Shown in pieces: positions 21,840 through 32,445 of a stretch of 64,000 nt of DNA. The first letter of the stretch is position 1. Each line of letters begins with the position of its first letter. Under the pieces are notes generated by a model. The model was not told where the DNA came from and searched no databases. It worked only from the letters and a program-made list of their open reading frames with translations. Source of the stretch: Oscarella lobularis. Its lineage: Eukaryota > Porifera > Homoscleromorpha > Homosclerophorida > Oscarellidae. The position numbers were made by a program, and so were the translations under genes. The DNA is taken from NCBI RefSeq assembly GCF_947507565.1, contig NC_089180.1, positions 2,604,001 through 2,668,000 of the forward strand, given 5' to 3'.

Positions 21840-23250
21840 GGGGTCCATCCGATCGAATACGTCCCTATTTGGCGAAGAAAGATAGCAAAGAGGTGTTGAA
21901 AACCGTTCACCGTGACTCATCGATTTATGCACGGTTCGGACGATTGTTGTTTGTTGTAGACGTGGACGATTGCAGTGACGCAAATTATCATCTCAATGTT
22001 TACGTCTTCAAGCGACACCTCAATTCGAGGTCTAAATCAATCGCGTCAATGTCACCGCGACTGTCATGTGCCAGGCTACTCACTGTATCATTCGTGGCGA
22101 ATCGTTTGCCGGATAGACTATTTGAAGTCGATTAGCGGGCCGCCGGAACGTACGCTTGGTCTTAAGCCCAGTTTACGGACGACGTCTCCGATTCGTCATA
22201 CACGTATTGAGACCATCTCGGCGTTTCCGTACTGCACAAAAATTGATATAGGCAAAGTGAATGTGGAGTGTTCAGCTTACCGCCGCTTTCGAATTCGGCG
22301 CCAACAGCCGGATTTGGCCGCTATTATTATTGGCAGGTTAAAGCTACGGTTTAACCGTCGTTAACGTCTGAAACCAGCAACTCTTTTTGGCCATTCCATT
22401 TCACAAAAATTAATTTAAAACTAAAAAATGATATTCTTTACGTCATAAATGGAATTAAGAAACCAAAAGGCTCCTAAAGTTTTCTTCTGGGGTTTCTTTT
22501 ACTGTATATTGCGGTGTTCTACAAACAATCGTGCTCCCACTGTCCTCTCTGCCTTTCAGAGAGCAGTTAATTGTTTCGGGCTGCCATCGAGAGTAAGATG
22601 AGACCGTGAAAGAGAGAACCGATTGGTGTCTCAATAGGAGAGGGGTCCTCAATTATGGACAGTCCCGGAGGGTCACCTGTTTGGTCGAGCACTACGATGT
22701 AAGTATCCCACCGTTCGAGCTCCCCATACCTCATCTAAGACCTAGAGGAAAGGCGATTCTGCGGTAGGCGTTTTGGCTTTCTGCGACTGCGCATTTGCAT
22801 GCAGACGCAAAAAGTTTACGTAATCTCCGCTGTTTTTACCTTAATGACGTTGGCGCTAAAGATGGACACCCCCATATCTTCGCCGAACTTCAACGTATAC
22901 ATGCATGCTATATATCAAACGAAAGCCCAGGAATTCCTCTTTCACGTTAATGGTGCGGTAATAAGAAAGATTGTTTTACGCGCTTAGATCCTCAGTCGGA
23001 AATGCCCTAGAATGCTTTCAAATTGTAAGATCTAAAAAAACGTCACGTTTCTGCCAATGTTTGATAAAACATTCGATTGTTTAAAAGTTTGAGAACTTAG
23101 AAATGTAAACTAAGACTGAAAACACGCGCAAATAGGGTCTCCTGTTTAGAAGAGACAGCTTAGCTGATCGTCTTCCTGTAGATAAACGTGAACGGTTTTT
23201 GTTTTCCAAGCAGCTAGAATCAAACGCAACTTTAAAATACACATCATTAA
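21840..23250. other. Intergenic, nothing recognised
   Basis: Short ORFs only (21869-22364 plus, 22455-22652 minus). No known motif. Confidence 0.4.
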
Positions 23251-23253
23251 TTT

Positions 23254-23381
23254 CATTGTTGTTGAGTAGGGAACAACACTCATTGTTGTTGAGTAGGCAA
23301 CAACAGTCATCGTTGTTGTTGAGTAGGCAACAACAGTCATTGTTGTCGAGTAGGCAACAACAGTGGTCGTTGTTGTTGTGC
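23254..23381. repeat. Minisatellite of hairpin-forming units
   Basis: Four units of about 27-31 bp share GTTGTTGAGTAGGCAACAAC followed by AGTCATT-like sequence. Each unit can fold because GTTGTTG pairs with CAACAAC. The Cys/Leu/Asn-repeat and Val/Ala-repeat ORFs crossing it are translations of the repeat. Confidence 0.85.
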
Positions 23382-23384
23382 AAT

Positions 23385-24040
23385 GAACAGCAATCATGTC
23401 GTCCCAGCAGCAGCGAAAACAGCAAATTACGTTGATAACGGCTTCTTTTAATTTGAACACACATTTAACAAACCAGCACCTATTCATAAACTATCATGCA
23501 AAGTTAACGAACCAAGTCAAACTTTGTTAAAGATGAAACCGTTCGGTATTCCGTACGTCATTCGATCGCAGAATCTTTCGTCTGAAGATTGCTTTGTTGG
23601 CAGAGTGAGGATGAATGCGCAGGTGTTCGCTTCGGGAAATTCAGCTGTTTCGCTGAATTTCAGAAATGCGGCATGCTTGAATCCGCAAGGATGTATTCTT
23701 GACGCTCCTGTGCAAAATGCCAACACCCGCTGCAAAAAGCAGTCAGTTCTTGGATCTGTAAACAAACCATGAAACCAATATTTTCAGTGAAAAGAAGTCT
23801 AAATACCTTCACACTTGTAATCATTCGACCGTTTTAAGCACACCTGCGGAATGCCTCCAACTGCCACGTCAGGAAGACGAACAGCCGCTTAGTGAAGAAT
23901 CGCAGATTGACGTGGAAGATCCAACTATTAATTACGAAGAGGAGTACGTGGCCCTGCTAAGAACTCACGCACAGTTCAAGAAGCGTTTGGCAGAAACTCA
24001 ACGTCAGCTCAATTCCAAAAAATTTCAGTTGACTCCCTGA
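23385..24040. other. Intergenic, short unrecognised ORFs
   Basis: A plus ORF at 23524-23772 and its antisense are open but carry no recognisable domain. The plus strand at 23790-24040 has a Glu-rich coding-like string that I could not assign. Confidence 0.3.
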
Positions 24041-24045
24041 CAACG

Positions 24046-24802
24046 TCAGCTGCCGTTAACTTCTACACCGGTTTTACTTCCATCGAACTTTTCAGTGCAG
24101 TTTGGGATAGCAGAAAGTTTACTTCCGTCTGCTAACGCGGCCAAAACGTCAGTGTATCTCATTTTTTCCTTTCCTGTCGTTTTCGATAAAACAGTTTTTA
24201 CCCCTCTGTAATTAATGCTTCGGTTTGAGGGCATGTCGAACCACATGGGAGTCTCGTCCATAATTCCAATTGCAAACATTGGGTATTCTCTCTCTGCGAG
24301 AGAAACCTGACATTCGTCAATGAATTTCTTTGCCAAATCGGAAGCATTAGTGGGAATCTTTTGGCCCTCAGAAGTAATGACGCGTGTGCACAAATCGTTT
24401 CGTTTCAAAAACCTGCTAAGCCATCCTTTTGACGCCTTGAACTGTCCTTCGGGAGAAACTCCGTGAAGCGTTTCGTACAATTCCAGTGCTTTTGACTGCA
24501 CGTCAGGACCATTAACTGTTATTCGTTCCTCCCGTCTCTTTGATCCGTTCAACAAGCAATTTCTCTAACTCAGGATGTCTTCCGTGCAGGTGTCCGGTTC
24601 GGAATAGGCGTCTCCTTTTGCGCGTAGAGACATCACGCCTTTCGGATGCTTCATCAAGCCATCTCTCCTGCTGTCACCACCTCTGCACGACTTTTTGATG
24701 AATTCCGTACTGCTTCGCCGTTTTCGAAACATTTCCGTCGTTTTCTTTGAGAGAGTCGAGAGACTAACGCTTAAATTCAAGAGAATAGGACTTGCGATGC
24801 AT
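24046..24802 (-). pseudogene. Pogo/Tigger-like transposase B
   Basis: From ATG 24802 the frame gives MHRKSYSLEFKR, then an in-frame stop, an HTH (NVSKTAKQYGIHQKVVQRW), a second stop, and a basic linker. After a frame change the ORF 24555-24046 holds the CENP-B-type second HTH (FKASKGWLSRFLKRNDL) and the start of the DDE_1 domain, with FAIGIMDETPMWFDMPSNRS containing the first catalytic Asp and VLAALADGSKL after it. Homology ends at 24046-24110, before the second Asp. Two stops, a frameshift and truncation show decay. Its 5' side carries the terminal repeat at 24917-24938. Confidence 0.88.
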
Positions 24803-24847
24803 GTCGCGTGCACAGATGCTGCTCGACGGACGATTATCTCTCGCCTA

Positions 24848-24938
24848 AAGGCGCATGCGCTTGTACTCGAGTTATAGGCGCATGCGCTTATTCAGTTCAC
24901 TTATAAGCGCATGCGCCTTTATGTGAGGGAATACGGTA
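24848..24938 (-). repeat. Pogo B terminal and subterminal repeats
   Basis: The outer end reads TACCGTATTCCCTCACATAAA on the minus strand (from 24938) and is followed inward by three copies of GCGCATGCGC. The same order occurs in mirror image at 25502-25600. Confidence 0.8.
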
Positions 24939-25501
24939 TTTCAAAACGCATTGTAGGTTGTAACCTTTCATACGTGCGTTTTGTGCGAGGAATCTTGGAC
25001 GCACTTTAGACATACCGTACAGCACACAAATGTGCAAGTAGTGCAAAAGTGATTTTAAAAACGGTTTTGTAAGTCTTTTTACACCCTCTAACTACTCTTT
25101 TAACTCTGCGGAGAACTTCTAACAAGTTTTACGAGACGATTATTTTTCCTCAATAGCTGAAGCTTCATTTGCAAGCAATTCGATCCATAACTTCATTGCT
25201 TACTTGCTGCATCTATTGTGCGAGTAAAAGAGTGCGTCACGCAATGTCAGTACCGATGCTATTTCTAGTAGTTCCTGCCCTAAGGACAGACAATTAGAGC
25301 GGTACCAGCCCAGACTTTTCTCGCTTGAGAGAAGCATCCGGCTTGTTGGCTACTTTGTGCCCGTGCACACGTGCGCTGGTCGCCTCCAAAGATAAATGGA
25401 TAGAATTCCTACTGCTGCAAATGCACATGCATTTTGTGGGCGTGGTCGCCAAAAAATTTTGCGGGCCTTGCGCGCAGCCTCTCTTCTCTAAAATTTATTC
25501 C
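24939..25501. other. Spacer between two facing pogo ends
   Basis: No recognised gene. Short unassigned ORF at 25325-25552. Confidence 0.4.
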
Positions 25502-25695
25502 TACCGTATTTTCTCACATAAAAAAGCGTGTTCTTATATGCAAATTTTGTAAGCGCATGCGCTTGTATCTCTTGTAGGGGCGCATGCGCTTTTAGGCGGA
25601 GGACATTCTGCTTCCGCAAGCCATCTTTAACTCCGAAATGCATCGTCGCTCGTACTCGCTCGAATTCAAGAGAAGGGTCATTCTTTCGCTGTGAG
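25502..25695 (+). mobile_element. 5' end of pogo-like element C
   Basis: The terminal repeat TACCGTATTTTCTCACATAA (25502) and two GCGCATGCGC copies lead to ATG 25638 and MHRRSYSLEFKRRVILSL, nearly the same start as pogo B. Coding then stops, and from about 25700 the sequence belongs to a P-like transposase. The element is therefore only a 5' stub, but it confirms the family's terminal structure. Confidence 0.75.
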
Positions 25696-25699
25696 CATG

Positions 25700-28200
25700 A
25701 AACTGTAGACGGAGACAACGTTTTGCAATCAAAAATTCTTCTGTGCAATGACAAAGAGCTGCCACTAACTGTGATTTTTCACAGTTTTTTACTTAGTGGT
25801 CACGGAATCGAGAAACTTTTTGTTGCGAGCCATCCAGTTGAGGTATCCGAATGCAGCGCACTGAAAAAATGGCTGGGCTGGCCAGACGTCAACTACAGCA
25901 ATTATCCTGAGTTCATGGCCTTTTTAGAGACAACGTTTGTGTGCCCTGGCAACCCTGACCGCCGCTTCGCCCGGAAGACACGAGCGCTTAAGAACCGTCA
26001 TGGAAATCCAAGTGTCGTGCTAGACACTTTTCCCGTCTGCGTTAATAGCGTGCAGGACTCGAAAACCGTCAGGTCTTCAAAATGTCAACTGGTCACATTG
26101 GAAGCCAGAAGGTGCCTTCAATGTCGGGCAGCGAGAAGTCTTCTTCGCACCCATTCTGCCTGCAAAAAGTTCGCATCCACGAGCCGTTTCGCCAGAAATT
26201 CTTATCTTGCAACTCCTCAGAGGAGCGAAAAGTTTTTGCAATTAGCAAAGAAATCTCGAGCTCAATCTCAGACCGTTCGACGGTTGCGCCTCAAAATCAA
26301 AAAATGGGCCGAAAGCCATGGCATTGAGGTGCAGAAAGACCTTTCAGATGAGATTCAGACTATTGTAAAAGAGCAGAGCAGCAACATAGAAAGCACCTTT
26401 AAGGAAGGAACATTTCAAAGATTGTTCTGGGACTAACAGAAGGAAATGTCCACTCGTAAAGGTTGTACAGGACGAAGATGGCATCCATTAATAATAAGGT
26501 GGGCAATGTCTCTGAAAACTCGGTCATCATCTGCTTATCACATGCTACGAACATCCGGATTTGTCATCATGCCTTCCGAACGTACGTTAAATGACTATAC
26601 TCACTTTTACCGTGCTCGCACCGGGTTTCACGTCGACTTGGATCTTGAGTTAGCGGCACGGGCCAAAGTGAAGCAGTTAACATTTACTGAGAAACACGTA
26701 GCGCTATCATTTGACGAAATGCGCATCAGAGAAGATCTAGTGTATGACAAGTCATTATCCAAGATAGTAGGATTCACTGATGTCGGGGACGTAAACAGCG
26801 AGCTGCACAAATTTGCATCGTGTGATAAAGAACAGCTGTCATATCGGCCTCCTATTGCTACACACATGTTTGTTTTTATGATTCGCGGAATAACAACGAA
26901 ATTTCGGTTTCCGTACGCACATTTCCCTAATACAGAAATGACGTCGTAATATCTCCACCACTTAGTGTGGGAAGCCATCCGTCGAATTGAGTCACTAGGG
27001 CTCAAAGTTTTGTCGGTGACATGCGATGGAGCTGCCACAAACAAAAAAATTCTTTTGCACAGCAGCAATGGAAAACTCCACGCACAAGTCTGAAAATCCT
27101 TAAAGCAGTGACAATTGCCCTGTCTTCTTTTTTGCTGACGTGCCGCACCTAATCAATACTACGCGAAACTGCCTCAGTCACTCTTTTACGGGAAACAAGT
27201 CTCGAGACATGAAGGTAAGTTATAAATGTATTCTTTATCAAAAACTTTCCAAGTAATCTATACTGTATTACCAGATGAACGGAATAAGTATCACATGGAA
27301 ACATGTGATACAAGTAATTGAGAGGCACGAGCAGCTCAAAAGCGCTTCGAAAGGTTTGTTCGTTCTCAAACGACTGAAAAGAGAGCAGGTTTACTTTGAC
27401 GATTTTTCACGTATGGGTGTCGACTTGGCTGCGCAGTTAACTGGGAAAAATAAATTTGATCTTCTGAAAGGAAAACTAATTTGTGCGTAGGTTTTAAGTG
27501 AAAGAGTAGCAAAGGCAATGGAGCTTTTTATTTAAAATTGAGAATGCCGAGGAAACAAAAAGATTTATCGAAATTTTCGATAAGGCATTTGATTCTCTCA
27601 ATGACAGACGTCTGTTAGCCGATAAACCAGCACGAAGAGGATACAAGTCACTTGATGATGGGAGGTTAAAAGTGAGTAAGCTAAACACATTTTACAAAAG
27701 GTAACACAAATTTTCTTCAGTGGCTAGAGATCGACTTTTTGGAATATCTTAGTGAGTGGGAAAATTGGGCCAGTACGCAGACAGACTTATCGCGTTCCGA
27801 GAGATCAGCACTTTGCCTCAGTCAAGAGACTATTGCTGGTTGGAAAATGTCAGGTAAGATTTTAGGAAAGCAGACCACAGGAAAAATTGAATCGATTTCT
27901 TTATAGTGAAATCTTTCGTCGAAATTGCTAGATACTTTCTAAGACGACAGTCTGACGGCAGCGTGTTTCTTCTCAGGAAGAGGTTTAGTCAGGACTCTTT
28001 GGAGAACTTTTTTTGGATCTGTAAGAACGGCAGGAAGACGAAGCACAAACCCTTCTGTGAAGGAAATGCTGAACACAGCAGCGTCCTTTCGCAGCCAGGG
28101 ATCATTTGCAAAGGAGCCGATGAGAGGTAACAGCAGAGGGGGAGAAAGCGTTTAGCGTTTGAAAATATAGATGCTGCTGAGCCGTTGCCTAAACGTGCTC
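25700..28200 (+). pseudogene. P-element-like transposase 1
   Basis: The first part (to 26436) has TTFVCPGNPDRRFARKTRAL, a Cys-pair segment (CLQCRAARS) and a coiled coil before FQRLFWD; then a stop codon interrupts. The frame continues with GRRWHPLIIRWAMSL, MPSERTLNDYTHFYRARTGF and LSFDEMRIREDLVYDK, the RNase H-like catalytic region of P/THAP9-type transposases, then a second in-frame stop (26947). Later blocks are LKVLSVTCDGAATNKK, FFADVPHLINTTRNCLSHSF and, after an intron (27215-27274), the GTP-binding insertion domain, FDKAFDSLNDRRLL, and the C-terminal FSQDSLENFF (28000). Further introns are 27672-27720 and 27854-27906. A THAP domain is not visible. Several stops and a frameshift make it a pseudogene. 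Ends about 40 bp from the convergent gene at 28244-29244. Confidence 0.88.
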
Positions 28201-28243
28201 GTAGAACGAATAATAAATAAGTAGCATCATTAAGACGTTTATA

Positions 28244-29244
28244 TCAATTAGTGTTCGGTTGAATCGATTTGCGAAGGCTCTTGCTTTTCTTTGTTGTTCT
28301 ACGCTTGGCCTGCTTGTAATGATCAAGCCAAGCGGAACACATGGCAAATCTTCGAACCGTCACCCAAAGACTGACTACTTCATACAGCAAATCTTGAACT
28401 TCATCTTCTGAGTCTACCTCTGAACAAATAGACTGCCACGACGTTTCCACGACGTTTCAATTCTCTCCTCTTGAACGATAGAAGCAACGACGGATTTTTT
28501 GTCAGCTGACGGTTGTTGGGTGCTGAGGCGTTTTCTAAGAATGAGTCGTATTTTTAGCTCAAGGTGGAAAAAGGCAGAGTGCAGAGATCATTAACACTAA
28601 AAAGTCCACCTCGATCAACAAAATCAAGCCAAATCGTCGTGTAGTCAACGTAAGAGTTGTCATGATCGTTTTGGCATATTTCTTCGACTGCGGCCATCTG
28701 TCTTAGGCATCTGCATTAGAGCACGGCTTTGGCCGATGAATCTGCTTTATATTTTTTCAACAATTTGTACGGGATAAATCCCGCTGCATAGCGCAAAGCA
28801 TTCTCCTCCTCGGCAGACATAGATTCGACTGCCTTATCGTACGACTCTGCACTGCTGCTACGTCCCAACTTCGTACGGCAGATGGAATCGAAGAGCTTCT
28901 GATTCAGCGTTTGCGTAAGAAGTGGATCAGAAAGAGACATTTGCTTTACTTAGCGAATTCTTCTATAAGTCTCGAATAACTGCCATCCTCAATTTGTGGA
29001 AGTTGCACGCAGCTCTCTCGCCGACAGCAACTACGGAACGTCCCTTTGTGTCGGGAAAACACTGCTCAATAAACGACAAAATTTCCTTTGCCGCCGATTC
29101 AAGCTCCGTCGTTCGCTCGGCCTCTAAGAGACCTTTGGCTCCGTGTATCATCTCGGCTACACGAGGAAAGCCGGAAAACTTCTCTTGTTCAACAAGAAGC
29201 TCTTCCAAGGTGCTTCTAATGGTCTCCATCAATCCGTAACACAC
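28244..29244 (-). pseudogene. Unnamed transposon-associated gene, copy 1
   Basis: Blocks on the minus strand, in order: an acidic helical N-terminus from ATG 29231 (METIRSTLEELLVEQEKF), SDPLLTQTLNQKLFDSIC, ENALRYAAGFIPYKLLKKY (about 28750-28815), DYTTIWLDFVDRGGLF (about 28600-28650) and VSLWVTVRRFAMCSAW with a KKSKSLRK tail (28244-28380). Frames change between blocks and several stops occur. I recall unnamed proteins with this block order from other invertebrate genomes, but no function. It faces the P-like transposase tail to tail, and related sequence lies at 42165-42823 near other P-like fragments, suggesting it is a second ORF of such elements. No catalytic motif is apparent. Confidence 0.6.
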
Positions 29245-29818
29245 CTCGCTTCAGCTAAAGTGGTCACGTGACGGCGAGTTTCATATCCCGACTCTTCTAT
29301 ATCTCTGCCGGTATAATGCGGGAAATGCCGTTAGGTATATGTAGAGGTTGTGCTGCACCTATAACATTAGCGCACTGTAGCCGCAGCGCGCTTGCGCAGA
29401 TTCAGCACGTCGCAATGGCCATGCACGCGCCTACCAACGAGGTAGCTGGAGACAATTTCGGCAATCTCGACGATTTCGACGACGAGCAAGCCATCTCGGC
29501 TTCGCTAGGTTGCTTCACTGGCATGTCTAAGACTCTTGTGAGTGGCTTTTGCTTCAGATTCTACCCCGAGAGACGTTTGCAAAAGGAAATCTTACACTAT
29601 TGAGACGAAGTTCTGTTCTTCGAAAGCTTGATGAATTTTAGGGAAACAAATCTAAGACGGCGAAAATTGGCGGAGAGCTGCCACAGAGTGTCCCGGACGG
29701 GACTAAAGAAAGACAGAAGCTCCAAGGTGTTTGCGATGACCGGTGTCTTAGTGTCAAGAGGAGGCGGAAGATTCCACTGGAGAAGGATGACAACAAACAA
29801 CGCGGTGTCTTTTCCCTG
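29245..29818. other. Short unassigned ORFs before pogo D
   Basis: The ORF 29268-29603 contains an acidic stretch (NFGNLDDFDDEQAISAS) that looks protein-like but is not recognised; it may be an exon. 29600-29818 probably encodes the degraded N-terminus of the following transposase. CCGTAACACACCTCGC (29234-29249) recurs near 38450. Confidence 0.35.
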
Positions 29819-30345
29819 ATGGAGGATGAAGTTGTTGCCTGGATAAGTGATCTAAGCAAAAAGGGAGTTACTGTTAGCGGAGGAATGATACAGCGAAGGG
29901 CAACGATCTGCTTTGAAGAACTTTATTCTTCTGAGATTTTTACCTTTAAAGCGTCTATTGGGTGGTTGGACCGTTTTATCAAACGGCACGACCTCAGCTG
30001 CCGAGTTGTAACCTCAACTGGGCAAAAGGTGCCATCAAATGCTGCGGATTTAGCAAAGGGTATCATTTCCTTTCTTCTGAACAAGAGAGAATCTAAAGGT
30101 CTACCACCAGATGCCATAGGCAACATGGATGAAACCCCAATGTGGTTCGATTTGCCTGCGTCGAAATCGTATGATTTTAAAGTCGTAAAAGTTGTTTCTG
30201 CAAAGACTAACGGCAAGGAAAAGTTAGGATACCCAGTTGTTTTAGCGGCAAAGGCTAACGGTGCCAAACTGCCACCGTTAATTATTTTCAAAGGGTTAAA
30301 ACAAGAACCTAAAGGGTTTTTTCCTTCCGACATAAGAGTAGAGGT
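29819..30345 (+). pseudogene. Pogo/Tigger-like transposase D, truncated
   Basis: The open frame contains a CENP-B-type HTH (MEDEVVAWISDLSKKGVTVS and FKASIGWLDRFIKRHDLS), the linker RVVTSTGQKVPSNAADLAKG and the start of the DDE_1 catalytic domain. IGNMDETPMWFDLP carries the first Asp, and YPVVLAAKANGAKLPPLIIF follows. After FPSDIRVEV the coding sequence runs into a repeat cluster, so the second and third catalytic residues are missing. It is about 60 percent alike in these motifs to pogo B by eye, so the two are related but separate families or old copies. No stop interrupts the surviving 170 codons. Confidence 0.85.
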
Positions 30346-30355
30346 GAGCTGTCAC

Positions 30356-30468
30356 GGAAAAAAGTGTCCGGGTAAAAAAGTGTCCGGCCGGACACTTTTT
30401 ACTGGATAAAAGGCCGGACACTTTTTCCTAGAAAAAAGTGTCCGGGTCTGGAAAAAAACGTCCGGGCT
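30356..30468. repeat. Cluster of direct and inverted AAAAAGTGTCCGG motifs
   Basis: Six copies occur in 113 bp: four forward (30357, 30374, 30432, 30452, the last with CGTCCGGG) and two reversed (30388, 30413). The head-to-head pair at 30374-30400 is a perfect palindrome. It replaces the 3' half of pogo D and may be the end of a small element with many transposase-binding motifs. Confidence 0.85.
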
Positions 30469-30469
30469 A

Positions 30470-30809
30470 GATTTTTCACATTAGCAATCAAGTTCAAGGG
30501 TGATTTGCCTTTGCCTAAGCTACATTCTACTCTTTCGTTCCTTTCGCAGCGTTAATGCTTTATCCGAAGTCGAAATAACATCACGCTAGTCGATTTGTCA
30601 TCGCTAATCCATTTCAGCGACCTCAGGCTGGCTTCTTCGGCTCTGCGTTGTTCTTTTTCCTATTGTCTAGTAAAAAAAAGACTTGATTTGCTAAGCGGAT
30701 AACAACAGCAGTACAATAACCTTTAGCGCGCGTTTTTATCCGCCATTTTTTCTGAGCCGTGCGCAGCGTTAACACACGTGCTTCTTTGCCTGATCTTTTG
30801 CGCTTGAAC
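30470..30809. other. 5' flank of the Ginger-like gene
   Basis: No gene recognised; presumably untranslated or promoter sequence of the element. I could not define a TGT terminal repeat. Confidence 0.35.
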
Positions 30810-32393
30810 ATGAACAGCGACGAAGAAGCAGAAGAATTAGGTGCGTTTGACATAATTCATGCCGTTTTTCTTTACCTTTCAGAGAAAAGCTACCCGATGG
30901 TTGTACGAACAGCCAGAAGCGATGCGTTAGGCGAAAGGCAGCTTCTTTTCGGGTTAAAGAAGGGCAACTTTTTTACGTCAAAAAATCTCGCGGCCAGGTA
31001 ATGCAAGTATATTTCTTTCTACGGTATCATTTCAAATTCTTCAGTTGATCGAATTGCTCTACGTAAGGAGTGACGTGGAGAAGCAGCAGATTGTTCGTTC
31101 CTGTCATGTTGATCCCACGTCGGGCCACTTGGGTGTTCATAAAACGACGGCACGCATTTCTGAGCGATTTCATTGGATTGGAATTGTTAGGACTGTGAAA
31201 GACATGGTAAAAGGTTTTTTCACATTATTCTCGTAACATACACAATTCTTTCATTAGATACAGAAATGCGAAACTTGTCAGAAGGTCTCTCCCACGCAAT
31301 CTCTGTCTATGTTCTGATCAGAATTCATTAGGTTAATCCAAAAATGAAGCTTGAAACACCGCAACTTAATCCTGTTCCTGTGAAATCGCCTTGGCATCAC
31401 ATTGGAATTGACTTCATCGGCCCCCTGCAACCGATTTCAAGTCAAGGAAATCGGTTTGTCTTAACAGTCTGTGACTACTTTTCCAAGTTTGTCGAAGCTA
31501 TACCTTTGCCCAACAAAACAGCGACTGGCGTAGCAAAAGCTCTGTACAAGGTTACTATCTGCTAAAAAGTAATGTAGGTATTTATTAATGTAGCTGTTAT
31601 ATTCAAGTTATTCATGAGAATGGGTTTACCGGCGGTTCTAACATCGGACAATGGAACCGAATCTAAAAACAAACTTGACAGCGAACTGGCGAGGCGCTTA
31701 AAGATAAAGCGTATTTTCACCACGCCTTATCACCCGCAGGTTCCAAAATATAACGCAAAATTGTACATTTATAGTTTTGAGTAAACTTTAAGGGAAATGG
31801 TCTTGTTGAGCGGTATAATCAGACGTTGCAACGGATGCTGGTGAAGCTCGCCGCGGAAAAGAAGGCGGAATGGGACGAACACATCGATTCTTGCGTCTAT
31901 GCGTACAACACGGCATGTCACGACTCGTCGCGTTACCCTCCATTTCAATTGATGTTTGGAAGAAAAGCTCGTCTTCCCATAGACATCGAAATGACCAAGG
32001 AGGCACCAGAAGAACTTGTGCTTCTAGACGAGAACATAACGCGTGACGTCGATTATCTAACGCAGCGACGACTCGAAGACCTGCAGAAAGCCAAAGACAA
32101 CATCATGGCTGCACAGCAGAAACAGAAGCGTGATTATGATAGGAGACATGGGCTGGCAGAGGGGTTTGCAGTTGGAGACAGAGTTTTGCGCAAGGATTTC
32201 AAGCGCAAGAAACGGGCAGGAGGAAAGCTGGATGCTCGCTTTCTATGGCCTTTTGAAATCGTGCGTTGCTTGGGCAAAGGCATGTACGAGTTGATGGAAG
32301 ATAGAAGCGCTAGGCGGGTCAACGGGGCTCATTTGAAGTTGTTCAGATGTGATGGTGATAAATGCGACGAATACGACGATCACGACGGCGATC

Positions 32394-32445
<52 letters not shown>

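Noticed and set aside
21130-21910. Long overlapping ORFs on both strands (236, 216, 251 and 172 codons)
   Set aside because: All frames are open because the block is CG-rich and stop-poor; part crosses the 48-bp inverted repeat; no domain in any frame.
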